A stretch of DNA of 64,000 nucleotides from Paenibacillus sp. FSL K6-3182 (lineage in GTDB: Bacteria > Bacillota > Bacilli > Paenibacillales > Paenibacillaceae): NCBI RefSeq assembly GCF_037976325.1, contig NZ_CP150265.1, positions 200,001-264,000 of the forward strand. The letters run 5' to 3'. Positions within the stretch are counted from its first letter, which is position 1. Every line of letters starts with the position of its first letter. Shown piece after piece: positions 28,968 to 43,888 of this stretch. Both the position numbers and the translations under genes were made by a program. The notes below the pieces were generated by a model. It ran no database searches and was not told the DNA's origin. It saw only the letters and a program-made list of their open reading frames with translations.

Positions 28968-30032
28968 ATGCGTCAGATCATTGAACTGCAGCAGCAGCTT
29001 GTGCCTGATCTGCTAGAGGTCATGAAGAAACGATATTCGATTTTGCATCAAGTAATGGTATCGGATTTAATCGGACGTCGAACGTTGGCTTCTGTATTAT
29101 CGATGACGGAGCGTATGCTTCGGGCAGAGACCGATTTCCTAAAGACGCAGGGGCTGCTCGAGATTCATTCGGGAGGCATGCGGATTAGCGATTCAGGCAA
29201 GCTTCTTTTAGAGCAGCTTGAGCCATTCTACAAGACAATGTTCGGACTATCCGAACTGGAGGAAACGATTCGCAGCCACTACGGCCTATCGCAGGTCATT
29301 ATAGTTGCTGGCGATTCGGAAGTCTCTGCCCAAACAAAGCGAGAGCTTGGTCGTGCGGGATGTCAGGTGCTTATCAAGGTAATGCAGCCTAACGACGTTG
29401 TAGCTGTAACAGGCGGAACGACGATTGCACAGCTGTCGAATCAACTGATTAGTTCTTCTCAGCTGAATACGAACTTGTTCGTACCGGCTAGAGGTGGTCT
29501 AGGGGAGAGCTTGGATTACCAAGCGAATACGATTGCTTCCATGATGGCTAAGCGTACAGGAGCGCAGTATAGACTTTTGCATGTGCCGGATCATCTGGGA
29601 GAGGAAGCTTTTGCATCTATTATGCAAGAGCCGAACATTCGAGAAATTGTGGATGTCATCCGCAGTGCTCGCATCGTTGTACATGGTATCGGAGATGCTA
29701 TGGTTATGGCAAGACGCAGGCGGCTAGAGCGTGAAGTTATTGATGCTATGGAAGCTGAGGGTGCTTTGGCGGAGTCATTCGGGTTTTATTTTGACCGAAA
29801 AGGCGCTGTCGTGCACAAAATGCAAACGGTGGGGTTACGGCTCGAGGATATTGTTAAAACTGAAGTTGTTATAGGTGTTGCCGGCGGCAAGAGCAAAGGC
29901 GAGGCTATAGCGGCAGTGATGCGCTTTGGACACAATGATGTACTCGTAACGGATGAAGCAGCTGCACTCGAAATCGTAGCTTTGATCGATCAAGAGAAGC
30001 ACAGTCAAGAAGAAGGCAATAAGGAATCATGA
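28968..30032 (+). CDS. cggR: Central glycolytic genes regulator CggR
   Basis: A SorC/DeoR-family repressor of 354 aa. Residues 1-90 form the DNA-binding winged helix (LIGRRTLASVLSMTERMLRA and following), and the rest is a sugar-phosphate-binding domain with VAVTGGTTIAQL and GGKSKGEAI. It represses the gapA-pgk-tpiA-gpmI-eno operon and is released by fructose-1,6-bisphosphate. It is the first gene of the operon it controls, with its operator 55 bases upstream of the start. Confidence 0.95.
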   Translation: MRQIIELQQQLVPDLLEVMKKRYSILHQVMVSDLIGRRTLASVLSMTERMLRAETDFLKTQGLLEIHSGGMRISDSGKLLLEQLEPFYKTMFGLSELEETIRSHYGLSQVIIVAGDSEVSAQTKRELGRAGCQVLIKVMQPNDVVAVTGGTTIAQLSNQLISSSQLNTNLFVPARGGLGESLDYQANTIASMMAKRTGAQYRLLHVPDHLGEEAFASIMQEPNIREIVDVIRSARIVVHGIGDAMVMARRRRLEREVIDAMEAEGALAESFGFYFDRKGAVVHKMQTVGLRLEDIVKTEVVIGVAGGKSKGEAIAAVMRFGHNDVLVTDEAAALEIVALIDQEKHSQEEGNKES

Positions 30033-30108
30033 CGCTTTGCTAATTGCTGTTAAGGCATGCCTGCAAAATGTCTTGAAATATATTCATAAATCTTTTAAAA
30101 ACGCTTAG

Positions 30109-31125
<1,017 letters not shown>

Positions 31126-31212
31126 GCAAAGAAGACGGACTAAAGACCGCAGCATTCCGCGCATGCGGAGCTAAGGTTTTTGATTTGCGGCTTCTAGAGT
31201 CGTAAGTCATGG

Positions 31213-31250
31213 GGGCGTTTCTTCTTTGAAGGAACGCCCTTCTTTTTTTT
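31213..31250 (+). terminator. Terminator after gapA
   Basis: A 12-bp stem (GGGCGTTTCTTC with its complement, one G-T pair), loop TTT, then a T-rich tract. Partial read-through would set a higher gapA level than pgk onward. Confidence 0.88.
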
Positions 31251-31300
31251 GTATTCTACCGCTATACCTTTCCATAACACATTTTCGGGAGGCTTCATAG

Positions 31301-32485
31301 ATGAATAAGAAAAGTGTACGTGATGTTGCAGAACTAGCTGGTAAACGAGTATTTGTTCGCGTTGATTTTAACGTGCCGCTTGAAGATGGAAAAATTACGG
31401 ATGACAAACGTATTCGTGAAACGCTTCCTACAATCAACTTTTTGATCGAAAAAGGCGCAAAAGTTATTCTTGCAAGTCATCTTGGACGTCCAAACGGTCA
31501 AGTAGTAGAAGAGCTTCGCCACACAGCTTCCGCAGCACGTCTATCTGAGCTGCTAGGCAAGCAAGTAACGAAAGCGAACGAAGCTATTGGTGAAGCTGTC
31601 GAAGCGCAAGTTGCTGCACTAAACAACGGTGATGTGCTATTGCTTGAAAACGTACGTTTCTATGAAGGCGAAGAGAAAAACGATCCAGAACTAGCGAAAG
31701 CTTTTGCAAAACTTGCTGACCTGTTCGTAAACGATGCATTTGGCGCTGCTCACCGCGCTCACGCTTCGACAGAAGGCATTGCACACATTTTGCCAGCTGT
31801 ATCAGGCCTTCTTATGGAGAGAGAGCTTGAAGTACTAGGCAAAGCGCTTAACAACCCAGAGCGTCCTTTCACAGCAATCGTTGGCGGTTCGAAAGTTAAA
31901 GACAAAATCGCTGTAATCGATAAAATGCTTGAAATTGCTGACAATGTCATCATTGGCGGCGGCTTGTCTTATACATTCTTTAAAGCACAAGGCCACGAAA
32001 TCGGCAAATCGCTTGTAGACAACAGCAAGCTTGATTTGGCTCTTGAGTTCATAGAAAAAGCGAAAAAACTAGGCAAAAACTTCTTGATCCCAGTTGATAT
32101 CGTTGTAACTGACGATTTCAGCGCTAACGCTAACACACAAATCGTTGACGTTGACAGCATCCCTGCTGATTGGGAAGGTATCGACATCGGTCCTAAAACA
32201 CGTGAGCTTTATGCTGATGTAATCAAAAACTCCAAGTTGGTTGTATGGAACGGACCTATGGGCGTATTCGAAATCGAGCCATTCTCCCATGGTACACAAG
32301 CCGTTGCTCGCGCTTGCGCAGAAACAGCTGGCTATACTGTAATTGGCGGCGGCGATTCCGCAGCAGCAGCTGAGAAATTCCACCTAGCTGACAAAATGGA
32401 CTTCATCTCGACAGGCGGCGGCGCTTCCCTAGAGTTTATGGAAGGCAAAGTGCTTCCAGGCGTAGTTGCCCTTAACGATAAATAA
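31301..32485 (+). CDS. pgk: Phosphoglycerate kinase
   Basis: Makes ATP from 1,3-bisphosphoglycerate. The 394-aa two-domain protein shows [42 protein letters not shown], and GGSKVKDK, with C-terminal [10 protein letters not shown] for nucleotide binding. GGGAGG lies before ATG 31301. It is the second glycolytic enzyme gene of the cluster, 39 bases before tpiA. Confidence 0.98.
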   Translation: MNKKSVRDVAELAGKRVFVRVDFNVPLEDGKITDDKRIRETLPTINFLIEKGAKVILASHLGRPNGQVVEELRHTASAARLSELLGKQVTKANEAIGEAVEAQVAALNNGDVLLLENVRFYEGEEKNDPELAKAFAKLADLFVNDAFGAAHRAHASTEGIAHILPAVSGLLMERELEVLGKALNNPERPFTAIVGGSKVKDKIAVIDKMLEIADNVIIGGGLSYTFFKAQGHEIGKSLVDNSKLDLALEFIEKAKKLGKNFLIPVDIVVTDDFSANANTQIVDVDSIPADWEGIDIGPKTRELYADVIKNSKLVVWNGPMGVFEIEPFSHGTQAVARACAETAGYTVIGGGDSAAAAEKFHLADKMDFISTGGGASLEFMEGKVLPGVVALNDK

Positions 32486-32512
32486 TACATTTACCCAACT
32501 ATATAGATTTGA

Positions 32513-33283
<771 letters not shown>

Positions 33284-33284
33284 T

Positions 33285-36144
<2,860 letters not shown>

Positions 36145-36166
36145 GACGCATTTAGCGGCTTATATA

Positions 36167-36205
36167 GAAGGGTATGCCTCATCAGGCATATCCTTCTTTT
36201 TTTTT
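36167..36205 (+). terminator. Terminator of the glycolytic operon
   Basis: A 13-bp stem (GAAGGGTATGCCT/AGGCATATCCTTC, one G-T pair), then nine Ts. Confidence 0.92.
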
Positions 36206-36262
36206 CGCTCATGCAGGACATAATAAGAGGGTAAAGCATCAACGATTAGGCGGTGTGTTTGA

Positions 36263-37030
36263 TTGGCGAAACCTGTTATAGGCATTCAAATGTATTCTCT
36301 TCGTGATCAAACGGAGATCGATTTTTTGTCCACGCTGGAGAAGGTAGCCAAAATCGGCTATAAAGCGGTAGAATTCACAGGGTATTTCAAAATGCCGGCC
36401 AAAGAGTTGAAAAGCAAGATGGATGGACTCGGATTAATTGCCCCCTCCGTTCATGTACCTTTGAATTTTAGCGATACCAAGCAAATGGAGTCTGATTTTG
36501 AAGGACAAATTGAATATGCCATGGAGCTTGATGTGACTTATATTATTACGCCTTGGTCGCCGCTTCCTGAACTTCCGACAAAGGATAATGTGCAATATTT
36601 AGTTGATGTTTTCACAAAATGCGCAAAGCAGGTGAAGGCAACAGGTATGCAATACGGCTACCATAATCATGATTTTGAATTTAAGCTGGTGGAGAAGAAG
36701 CCTATTATCGATCAAATTTTGTCGGATGTTCCAGAGGAGCTCTTGCAGATGGAGTTTGATCTGGGCTGGATTTATATTGCGGGTTATAAACCGGCTGATT
36801 ATTTGAAGAAATATAAGGGACGCGTTCCTTGCGTGCATTTGAAAGACTTTTTGAAAGGGCGGAAGGATGCAGAAATCGGCAAAGGCGAGGTAGGTTATGA
36901 TGAGCTGTTAAAAGGGCTTGAGCCTGCAGGCGTTAAGTATATGTTTGTGGAGCAGGAGCAATTTAGCTCAAGCTCCCTTGATAGCGCAGCAAATAATTTT
37001 AACTATTTGAAAGAGCATGGCTTTGCGTGA
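36263..37030 (+). CDS. Sugar phosphate isomerase/epimerase, TIM-barrel family
   Basis: A 255-aa xylose-isomerase-like TIM barrel. Seen are GIQMYSLRDQ at the start, the conserved YHNHDFEF (metal ligand His) at about residue 132, MEFDLGWI, CVHLKDF and the closing MFVEQEQF. These place it among enzymes acting on sugars or inositol derivatives with a bound divalent metal; the substrate is not evident. The start is TTG 36263 after AGGCGGTG. It stands between eno and secG and may be a single-gene unit. Confidence 0.82.
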   Translation: MAKPVIGIQMYSLRDQTEIDFLSTLEKVAKIGYKAVEFTGYFKMPAKELKSKMDGLGLIAPSVHVPLNFSDTKQMESDFEGQIEYAMELDVTYIITPWSPLPELPTKDNVQYLVDVFTKCAKQVKATGMQYGYHNHDFEFKLVEKKPIIDQILSDVPEELLQMEFDLGWIYIAGYKPADYLKKYKGRVPCVHLKDFLKGRKDAEIGKGEVGYDELLKGLEPAGVKYMFVEQEQFSSSSLDSAANNFNYLKEHGFA

Positions 37031-37128
37031 ACAGCGAGAATAAGGCCTGTCCTATTGTAATTTGTGCCCATCTATGGTACACTCGATTTATGTGTTTCTA
37101 CGGAGCTCCTATGCTGGAGGTGGAATGA

Positions 37129-37365
37129 ATGGATATCATATTGAAAATCGTGCTTGTTATATTTTCTGTCGGCCTTATTGCTGTCGTATTGTTGCAAAAA
37201 GGTAAGAGTGCAGGCTTGTCCGGAGCGATTACGGGTGGCGCTGAGCACCTTTTCGGAAAACAGAAAGCGCGCGGTTTGGATTTGTTCTTGCAACGTTTGA
37301 CAGTTGCTCTTGCAGCTGGTTTCTTCATATTGGCGCTTGTTGTATCTTACTTCGTAAAACAATAA
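37129..37365 (+). CDS. secG: Preprotein translocase subunit SecG
   Basis: A 78-aa membrane protein with two hydrophobic helices (about 3-22 and 55-75) joined by a Gly-rich loop [19 protein letters not shown], the standard SecG layout. It assists SecYEG in export. TGGAGGTGG lies before the start. Gene order eno...secG-rnr-smpB-ssrA is the usual one in bacilli. Confidence 0.95.
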   Translation: MDIILKIVLVIFSVGLIAVVLLQKGKSAGLSGAITGGAEHLFGKQKARGLDLFLQRLTVALAAGFFILALVVSYFVKQ

Positions 37366-37380
37366 CGAACACACACGCAG

Positions 37381-37407
37381 AAAGCGAGGATATTCCTCGC
37401 TTTTTTT
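37381..37407 (+). terminator. Terminator of secG
   Basis: AAAGCGAGGA/TCCTCGCTTT stem with loop TAT and seven Ts. Confidence 0.9.
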
Positions 37408-37535
37408 GTATTTTCATCATATTCACGGATGCTGAGCATCCATTTCGTGTATACTACAAGTTATATGATAATCTATCAACCTGCTGCAAATGGCGCTAGA
37501 GCAATATGGCAGGTTTATGAGGAGAAAAACTAATA

Positions 37536-40500
37536 ATGATTAATTACGAGCAGGAACTGCTTGATTTTATGAGAGAGACGGCGTATAAGCCGATGACGTA
37601 CCAAGAGCTTGAGAAACATTTTGGTATCGTAGATGCAGTGGAGTTTAAGGAGTTCCTTAAGCTGCTGAACAAATTAGAGGATGAAGGCAAAATCATTCGT
37701 ACGCCAAATGATCATTACGGCGTGCCGGAACGAATGAACTTATTGCGCGGCAAGTTGCAATCGCATGCCAAGGGCTTCGGTTTTCTAATCCCGGATGAGA
37801 AGGATCATGGAGATGTGTATTTGCACGCCAATGATTTGAAGAGCGCAATGAATGGAGACATCATTCTGGTTCGTGTCACTTCGAGAAGTGAGCATGGAGG
37901 CCGGATGGAGGGCGAGGTCGTCCGTATTGTAGAACGTGCCGTTACGCAAATCGTAGGAACGTTCGAGGATCACGAGGTTTATGCTTTTGTCGTGCCGGAT
38001 GATAAACGGATCAATCGGGATATCTTTATTCCAAAAGGCGGCTATCAAGGCGCTGTCTCCGGACAGAAGGTTGTCGTTAAAATTGTTACCTACCCAGAAG
38101 GGCGTTCTGCAGCTGAAGGGGAAATTGTCGAAATTTTGGGACATAAAAATGATCCCGGCGTCGACATCCTGTCGATTATTCGCAAGCATCAGCTTCCTGA
38201 GGGCTTTCCTGATGAAGTGATGAGAGAAGCGGAAGCGGCACCTGATTCCATTACAGACGATGAGATTGTGCAGCAAGGCAGGCGAGATTTGCGCGATGAG
38301 GTCATCGTGACGATAGATGGCGAGGACGCAAAGGATCTAGATGATGCGGTGCATGTGAAGCGTCTGGAGAACGGCAATTATTTGTTAGGTGTACATATTG
38401 CCGATGTCGGCTATTACGTAAAAGAAAATTCAGAGCTCGATCAAGAAGCATACCTTAGAGGCTGCAGCGTATATTTGGTGGATCGCGTTATTCCGATGCT
38501 GCCGCATCGTTTGTCGAATGGCATATGCTCGCTCAACCCGCAGGTTGATCGTCTGACGCTTTCATGTGAAATGGAATTTGATGCGGCGACGCTTAATCGT
38601 GTACGTCATGATGTGTTTACGAGTGTGATTCGCACGAAAGAGCGTATGACCTATACGAATGTGAAAAAAATATTGACTGCAACGGAAGAAGAGCCGCAAA
38701 CCGAGCTGAAAGAGCGTTACGCCAGCTTGCTTGATATGTTCGGTTTGATGGAGGATCTAGCGATGCGTCTTCGTTCGAAACGAATGAAGCGCGGTGCGAT
38801 TGACTTCGACTTCCAAGAGTCTAAGGTTATCGTGGATGAGAACGGCAAAGCGGTTGATATTGTGAAGCGCGAGCGTTCGGTAGCGGAGCAAATCATCGAG
38901 GAATTTATGCTCGTGGCGAATGAAACGGTGGCCGAGCATTTTCACTGGCTTCGTGTGCCGTTCCTGTACCGGATTCATGAAGATCCGTCACAAGAGAAAT
39001 TGCTTAACTTCGTTCAGTTTGCAGCAAACTTCGGTTATGTCGTGAAGGGCAAAGGCAATTCCATTCATCCAAAAGCATTGCAAACGCTGCTTGAGGACAT
39101 TCGCGGAACGAAGGAAGCGACCGTTATTTCCACAGTGATGCTTCGTTCGATGAAGCAGGCGAAATACGATGCGGAGAGCTTGGGGCATTTTGGGCTTGCA
39201 GCTGAGTTTTATTCACACTTTACATCCCCAATTCGCCGCTATCCTGACTTGGTCATTCACCGTATCATTCGCGAGGTGCTTGATGGCAAAGGCCAATTGA
39301 CGGAAGCAAGACATGAGTCGCTAACGGCAAGGATGCCGGAAATTGCGCAGCATTCCTCAGAACGTGAGCGTGTAGCGGTTGATGCAGAGCGTGACACAGA
39401 GCAGTTGAAAAAATGTGAATTCATGCTTGATAAAGTGGGCGAAGAGTTCGAAGGCATTATTAGCAGCGTAACGAGCTTCGGCATGTTTATCGAATTGGAC
39501 AATTCGGTCGAAGGTTTAATTCGTTTGAGCGACATGTCTGATGATTACTATAACTTCCATGAGCAGCATATGATATTGGTCGGCGAGCGTACGTCCAAAG
39601 TGTACCGAATTGGCGATGAAGTTAAAATTCGCGTTACTCGGGTGAGCATGACGGAGCATACGATTGATTTCGAGCTTGTAGATATGAAGCCGCGCAGCGG
39701 CTATAAAGGCATTCCAAGCAGTGGTTTTGGCGGCGGCGAACGCGGCGGAAAAAAACGCGGTGGTTTCGGTGATCGCAATCGCGGCGGCAAAGGTCAAGGC
39801 GGTGCAGGTGAGGGCAACCGCGGAAGAGGCGAGCGCGGAGCGAGCGGTGCTGGTAAGGGCCAAGGTGGCGCAAGCGAAGTTTACCGTGGCAAAAACGAGC
39901 GTGGTGCAAGCGCGGCTGGCAAAGGCCAAGGCGGTGCAGCCGAAGGTTATCGTGGTAAAACGGATCGCGGTGCAAACGCGGGAGGTAAAGGTCAAGGCGG
40001 TGCAGCCGAGGGCGGCCGCGGCAAAGGTCGCGGAGGCAAAGGCGGACGCGGCGGATTTGGCGGCGGCGTCGATCGCAGCGTGGTTGGCATTGTCGAGCAG
40101 GCCAATCCGTGGCGCATCGATGCACCTGATAGCGGGCGCGGCAGCAAGCGGCGCGGACGTGGCGGCGAAGGCGCAGCCGGAGCTGGCGTGAACGACGGTG
40201 GAAATCCGGCGGAGCGTGGGCCGGGGCAAGAGGCGGATTTGTCGCCGGGCAACGGTAGAGATTCATCGCGCGTGAACAATGCGCGTACGGATATGTGGGG
40301 CCTGCCCATCCGCAATAGCGGCGGGCCAGGCGGAAATGGTCGTGGAGCCGGGCAGCGGCGGAACGATGGAAGTGGCGGCGGCGCGAAGCGGCGGCATACG
40401 CCGCAGGGCGGCGTGGTCGGTAGTGAGCGAGGCGCGGAATTGCCGAGCGTGGAAGGCAGCGGCGGCGATGCGGTGAAGAGCAAGCGGAAGAAAAAAAGCG

Positions 40501-40550
40501 GAGGCGGCGGTAACGCCACAGCTGCTTTTGTCCGGAAAAATCGCAAATAA
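37536..40550 (+). CDS. rnr: Ribonuclease R with an extended Gly/Arg/Lys-rich tail
   Basis: A 3'-5' exoribonuclease that degrades structured RNA and works with SmpB/tmRNA in ribosome rescue. Seen in order are an N-terminal winged-helix-like region (1-70), cold-shock OB folds (75-240), the RNB catalytic domain with the Asp cluster [15 protein letters not shown] at about 265-280, and an S1 domain at about 633-715. The usual length is near 780-800; this one has 1004 residues. The extra ~280 residues are rich in Gly, Arg, Lys and Ala and include 22-residue repeats GKGQGGA.E..RGK..RGA. Such tails are common RNA-binding segments. smpB and ssrA lie downstream. Confidence 0.96.
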   Translation: MINYEQELLDFMRETAYKPMTYQELEKHFGIVDAVEFKEFLKLLNKLEDEGKIIRTPNDHYGVPERMNLLRGKLQSHAKGFGFLIPDEKDHGDVYLHANDLKSAMNGDIILVRVTSRSEHGGRMEGEVVRIVERAVTQIVGTFEDHEVYAFVVPDDKRINRDIFIPKGGYQGAVSGQKVVVKIVTYPEGRSAAEGEIVEILGHKNDPGVDILSIIRKHQLPEGFPDEVMREAEAAPDSITDDEIVQQGRRDLRDEVIVTIDGEDAKDLDDAVHVKRLENGNYLLGVHIADVGYYVKENSELDQEAYLRGCSVYLVDRVIPMLPHRLSNGICSLNPQVDRLTLSCEMEFDAATLNRVRHDVFTSVIRTKERMTYTNVKKILTATEEEPQTELKERYASLLDMFGLMEDLAMRLRSKRMKRGAIDFDFQESKVIVDENGKAVDIVKRERSVAEQIIEEFMLVANETVAEHFHWLRVPFLYRIHEDPSQEKLLNFVQFAANFGYVVKGKGNSIHPKALQTLLEDIRGTKEATVISTVMLRSMKQAKYDAESLGHFGLAAEFYSHFTSPIRRYPDLVIHRIIREVLDGKGQLTEARHESLTARMPEIAQHSSERERVAVDAERDTEQLKKCEFMLDKVGEEFEGIISSVTSFGMFIELDNSVEGLIRLSDMSDDYYNFHEQHMILVGERTSKVYRIGDEVKIRVTRVSMTEHTIDFELVDMKPRSGYKGIPSSGFGGGERGGKKRGGFGDRNRGGKGQGGAGEGNRGRGERGASGAGKGQGGASEVYRGKNERGASAAGKGQGGAAEGYRGKTDRGANAGGKGQGGAAEGGRGKGRGGKGGRGGFGGGVDRSVVGIVEQANPWRIDAPDSGRGSKRRGRGGEGAAGAGVNDGGNPAERGPGQEADLSPGNGRDSSRVNNARTDMWGLPIRNSGGPGGNGRGAGQRRNDGSGGGAKRRHTPQGGVVGSERGAELPSVEGSGGDAVKSKRKKKSGGGGNATAAFVRKNRK
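39786..40040 (+). repeat. 66-base in-frame tandem repeat in the rnr tail
   Basis: Copies begin at 39786, 39852, 39918 and 39984 with GGY-AAR-GGY-CAA-GGY-GG. Three are full 22-codon units and the fourth is partial. Frame is kept throughout, so copy number can vary without breaking the protein. Confidence 0.9.
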
Positions 40551-40691
40551 ATAAGGGCGGCGACTTCCGTTCTATGGCATAATTGGAAGTCGCCGCGATC
40601 TGGGCAATTTGGGAAAATATATTTAAGCTCGTCACTTGCATTTTAATTCTGGGTATAGTACACTCAAATCAATCGATAATATGAACCTGAA

Positions 40692-40752
40692 TTCACATAT
40701 TGAAAAGGGTATCATTATAGTCATGAAACCCTTTCCAATGTGTGAATTTTTT
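40692..40752 (+). promoter_or_regulatory. 19-bp hairpin with T-run in front of the cold-shock gene
   Basis: TTCACATATTGAAAAGGGT (40692-40710) pairs with ACCCTTTCCAATGTGTGAA (40728-40746) with one wobble and one mismatch, followed by six Ts. It may be the rnr terminator placed 140 bases after the stop, or a leader attenuator of csp if the csp promoter is upstream of it. Confidence 0.6.
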
Positions 40753-40806
40753 GTTTAAAGACAAACCAGGCGCATATTAATATTATTTTTTTGGAGGTTT
40801 TTACAC

Positions 40807-41007
40807 ATGCAACAAGGTACAGTTAAATGGTTTAACGCAGAAAAAGGTTTCGGCTTTATCGAAGTTGAAGGCGGCAACGATGTATTCGTACATTTCTCCG
40901 CAATCACTGGCGAAGGCTTCAAAACTCTTGAAGAAGGACAACGCGTAGAATTTAACGTTGTTCAAGGCAACCGTGGACCACAAGCAGAAAACGTTGTAAA
41001 GCTGTAG
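40807..41007 (+). CDS. csp: Cold-shock protein CspA/CspB family
   Basis: A 66-residue single OB-fold nucleic-acid chaperone. RNP1 KGFGFI and RNP2 VFVHF motifs are intact, and the start [12 protein letters not shown] is typical. TGGAGG lies 10 bases before ATG. The leader is long and AT-rich with a strong hairpin, as is common for cold-shock messages. Confidence 0.97.
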   Translation: MQQGTVKWFNAEKGFGFIEVEGGNDVFVHFSAITGEGFKTLEEGQRVEFNVVQGNRGPQAENVVKL

Positions 41008-41025
41008 TAGCTTACGAACGTTGAT

Positions 41026-41066
41026 AAAACCGCCTTTGACCTTTTAGGTTGAGGGCGGTTTTTTTG
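41026..41066. terminator. Terminator between csp and cutC
   Basis: AAAACCGCC...GGCGGTTTTTTT with further pairing of TTGACC and GGTTGA; A-run before and T-run after allow use on both strands. Confidence 0.88.
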
Positions 41067-41095
41067 TGCATAAAATGAGCTTCTGTTTTGTTGCT

Positions 41096-41824
41096 TTATT
41101 GGAATTCATTAAGTAATTGACGGGCATGACGAACGAGCATTCCATCGATAGGAGAATCTGTTCCACCGGTTCTAACACCAGTTCCGAGATGAACGGCTTG
41201 TGCTCCGGTAGATTTTATAAAGGCAGGCAATGAAGGAACCGATAGACCGCTTCCTGGGAGTATGGTAACAGTATGTCCAATACTTTGTTTAACCAACCTA
41301 TTAATTTGATCTGTTGCTTCAAGAACGCTCGGTTTACCGCCTGAGGTAAGTATCCATTTGATTTGAGGGTATTTTAGGAGTGTGGTTAACGCCTCTTCTT
41401 GGTCAGGTACCTCATCAAATGCTCGGTGGAAGGTAACAGGACGATCACCAGCGGCTTCCAATAAACTTTCTAAAGCATCCGTATTAATAGTTCCATCAAG
41501 CTGAAGTGTGCCTAAGACGAACGCATGAACGCCTAATGTACGCATTCTGATCATTTGAGCAGTCATTTCACTAAGATCTGCCTTATCGTAAACAAAGGAA
41601 TTGCTATGAGGCCTAACCATCGCATGTACGGGATATACTTTAGCTATAGGGGTATGATTAGCTTGCTCGAGCCGTTTAAGCGCCTCAAGCACCGATAACG
41701 TAACGTCCTCTTGTGGAGTTAGTCCACCTTCTTCAAAGGCGGATATAAGCTCTACACGGTCCGCACCGTGCACTACAGCTGTAACCGCTTCATCTGCAGT
41801 TGTAGCAATGATTTCAAGCAGCAT
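41096..41824 (-). CDS. cutC: Copper homeostasis protein CutC family
   Basis: A 242-aa TIM-barrel protein of the CutC family (MLLEIIATTADEAVTAVVHG, ADRVELISAFEEGGLTP, VHAMVRPHSNSFVY, TFHRAFDE, LTSGGKPSVLEA). Named for copper tolerance in E. coli, but its biochemical activity is unclear. The start is ATG 41824 with AAGGAGA; the longer frame upstream is unsupported. It lies opposite in direction to csp and smpB. Confidence 0.92.
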   Translation of the reverse strand: MLLEIIATTADEAVTAVVHGADRVELISAFEEGGLTPQEDVTLSVLEALKRLEQANHTPIAKVYPVHAMVRPHSNSFVYDKADLSEMTAQMIRMRTLGVHAFVLGTLQLDGTINTDALESLLEAAGDRPVTFHRAFDEVPDQEEALTTLLKYPQIKWILTSGGKPSVLEATDQINRLVKQSIGHTVTILPGSGLSVPSLPAFIKSTGAQAVHLGTGVRTGGTDSPIDGMLVRHARQLLNEFQ

Positions 41825-41961
41825 GGGAAATCTCCTTTTTGGGCAGGGCGACAGAGCGGGATGCTCCGTAGCCGCCTTGATTTTCGTTGTTAAAGTTGTT
41901 ACAATGAACACCAGTATACGTGCAACCATTATTTTAGCTTAATTAAGTCGAGGTGACTAGC

Positions 41962-42441
41962 ATGGGTAAGAAGAGTGACGGCAAGCAGCTCGCCCAGAAT
42001 AAGAAAGCTTCCCATGACTATTTCATTGAGGAAACTTTCGAAGCTGGCATGGTGCTTTTGGGTACAGAAATTAAATCGCTGCGAACGGGTCGTGCAAATA
42101 TAAGTGATGCATTTGCTACCATTCGCAACGGCGAAATTTTCATACACAATATGCACATTAGTCCGTTCGAGCAAGGGAATATTCACAACCCTACCGATCC
42201 AACGCGTGCTCGCAAGCTGTTGATGCACAAGATGCAAATTCATAAGCTTCTAGGCTTATCCAAGCAAGAAGGTTATGCTATTGTACCCTTGAAGATTTAT
42301 GTGCGCAATGGTTACGCGAAGTTATTGATTGGTCTCGGTAAAGGTAAGAAGCAATACGACAAGCGCGATAGTGCAGCTAAACGTGATGCTCAGCGTGACA
42401 TTCAGCGTGTGCTGCGTGAGAAACAGAAGGTTTCTAACTAA
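41962..42441 (+). CDS. smpB: SsrA-binding protein SmpB
   Basis: A 159-aa OB-fold protein that binds the tRNA-like domain of tmRNA and brings it to stalled ribosomes. [34 protein letters not shown], and the Lys/Arg-rich C-terminal tail that enters the decoding site ([20 protein letters not shown]) are seen. GAGGTG precedes ATG 41962; GTG 41953 is a weaker option. It is followed by ssrA, its partner RNA. Confidence 0.97.
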   Translation: MGKKSDGKQLAQNKKASHDYFIEETFEAGMVLLGTEIKSLRTGRANISDAFATIRNGEIFIHNMHISPFEQGNIHNPTDPTRARKLLMHKMQIHKLLGLSKQEGYAIVPLKIYVRNGYAKLLIGLGKGKKQYDKRDSAAKRDAQRDIQRVLREKQKVSN

Positions 42442-42511
42442 GGTGTAGATTTCCATGGCAGCAAGCGACCATGATTGCCAATAACAATTGTGCACGGAAG
42501 CAGCTGATTCG

Positions 42512-42520
42512 TGGTATACT
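42512..42520 (+). promoter_or_regulatory. Candidate extended -10 promoter for ssrA
   Basis: TGGTATACT is a TGN-extended -10. It is about 180 bases before mature tmRNA, so a 5' leader would have to be processed away. A UUCG-capped hairpin CTACTC-TTCG-GAGTAG lies at about 42650-42665. Confidence 0.35.
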
Positions 42521-42698
42521 AAGACAGTAGCAACGGCAAGACAATCAATAAATGCAAGTGCATTCGTGCTAGACAATCGGAACAGCCTGCTTGGTCAGAT
42601 GCTGATCCTTAATCCTAAAGCTTCAATTGAGCTAAACGTTAGTGTGGATCTACTCTTCGGAGTAGTGTTAATCTGCAGCTAGCCGTTTATGCAAAATT

Positions 42699-43064
42699 GG
42701 GGGCGTTTATGGATTCGACGGGGATTGTACGAGCGCGGGTTGCGGGTAGCGGGGAGTCGTCCGCTTCATCAACGCTAAAGCCTATTAAACGGCAAACAAC
42801 AAACAAACTACGCTTTCGCAGCCTAAGAAACTGTGTGCGTGCTTCTACCCAGCATCGTCCATGTGACTGGATTAGGGGCTAACAAGTAGTGGAATACGCT
42901 GTCTCATCTCCGCCTGCGGTGAGCTGAAGAAGACAATCAGGCTGACCTTAGCGAAAGCCGGTTACGGGGCGTTTGCTTGGGTGACATCAAAACTGTGACT
43001 ACACCCGTAGAAGCCTGTGTGGCGTGATCTTCGGACAGGGGTTCAAATCCCCTCGCCTCCACCA
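42699..43064 (+). ncRNA. ssrA: Transfer-messenger RNA (tmRNA)
   Basis: A one-piece tmRNA of 366 nt that frees stalled ribosomes and tags the nascent chain. The 5' end GGGGGCG pairs with CGCCTCC before ACCA, forming the acceptor stem; the T-arm is GGGG-TTCAAAT-CCCC. The tag reading frame at 42791-42826 encodes GKQQTNYAFAA and a TAA stop, so the degradation tag would be alanine plus these 11 residues, ending in the usual Ala-Ala. Its 3' end is the repeated target sequence of the island downstream. Confidence 0.97.
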
Positions 43065-43158
43065 ATACCATGAAGAAACCCGACCTCGTGAGGTCGGGTT
43101 TTTTGATTTTTTAGTCATGTTAAGAGCATGTCTTTTATTAAAATAACGGGCAGATTAG
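43048..43158 (+). repeat. ssrA end, terminator and first R box (copy 1 of a 106-bp direct repeat)
   Basis: From the T-arm of ssrA through its terminator (AAACCCGACCT/AGGTCGGGTTT, 43076-43102) to TAACGGGCAGATTAG (43144-43158). Positions 43048-43153 read identically at 59159-59264. The distance from CCA to the R box is 80 bases here, at 59255, and about the same at 58388. Confidence 0.92.
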
Positions 43159-43283
43159 TGGAAAAGTATCGAATATATAAGTCATAGTAAAGCGATCAAA
43201 AAGGAGAATATAAGATTTTCTCGAATATTCTGAAATGCTGATATTTTAGGTGTGTATACACTATATTCAAATGGGGGATTCAA

Positions 43284-43877
43284 ATGTCTATTACTTTATA
43301 TATTATGAGACATGGTGAAACGGATTGGAATAAAGAAAAGAGGCTCATGGGTCACTTTGATGTACCCATTAATGAGTTAGGATTACAACAAGCACATATA
43401 TTGGTTAAAAAACTTTATAAAACTAAATTAGATTCAATTTATAGCTCAGATCTTCGAAGAGCTTTACAGACATCAGAAGTTCTCGCTGATCAGTTAGGGA
43501 TTAGCAAAATAAAAAGCGATTATCGATTGCGAGAAGCGCAAGGTGGAGTTTGCGAAGGATTAACTTGGGATGAAATGCATCAAGCACATCCTGAGTGGTG
43601 GGAGCGTGACCAGAAAGACTGGTATTCCACTCCTTATCCAGGCGGAGAAAGTTTGCTCGATGTGGCTAACCGTGTTGAAGATATGTTGAACGAACTCGCT
43701 AAAAACCACGTCGGAAAGCATATTGGTGTGGTGACACACTGGGGAGTCATATGCGCTGTATTAATTTCTGTACTCAAAATAGATCAAGAACATATGAAAA
43801 GAGTACATATCGATAATTGTGGGTTAACAGTAGTACATTGGGGAGAAGAAAAGTCTTTATTACGACTAAATGCTTGA
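43284..43877 (+). CDS. Histidine phosphatase (phosphoglycerate mutase-like) family protein
   Basis: A 197-aa branch-1 histidine phosphatase. The catalytic RHG motif is in YIMRHGETDWNKE at residues 7-19, with the second conserved Arg in SSDLRRALQTSE and His in VVTHWGV. Members dephosphorylate phosphoglycerates, sugars or nucleotides; the substrate here is unknown. It is the first cargo gene of the ssrA island, between an R box at 43144 and an L box at 43889. GGGGGA precedes ATG 43284. Confidence 0.88.
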   Translation: MSITLYIMRHGETDWNKEKRLMGHFDVPINELGLQQAHILVKKLYKTKLDSIYSSDLRRALQTSEVLADQLGISKIKSDYRLREAQGGVCEGLTWDEMHQAHPEWWERDQKDWYSTPYPGGESLLDVANRVEDMLNELAKNHVGKHIGVVTHWGVICAVLISVLKIDQEHMKRVHIDNCGLTVVHWGEEKSLLRLNA

Positions 43878-43888
43878 GAATATAATAC

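Noticed and set aside
37098..37374. Minus-strand frames over secG
   Set aside because: secG on the plus strand has correct topology, start signal and terminator; the opposite frames have none.
39634..40641. 335-aa minus-strand frame opposite rnr, and other long frames there
   Set aside because: Produced by the GC-rich repeat tail of RNase R on the opposite strand; composition is Arg/His/Cys-rich nonsense without a ribosome site.
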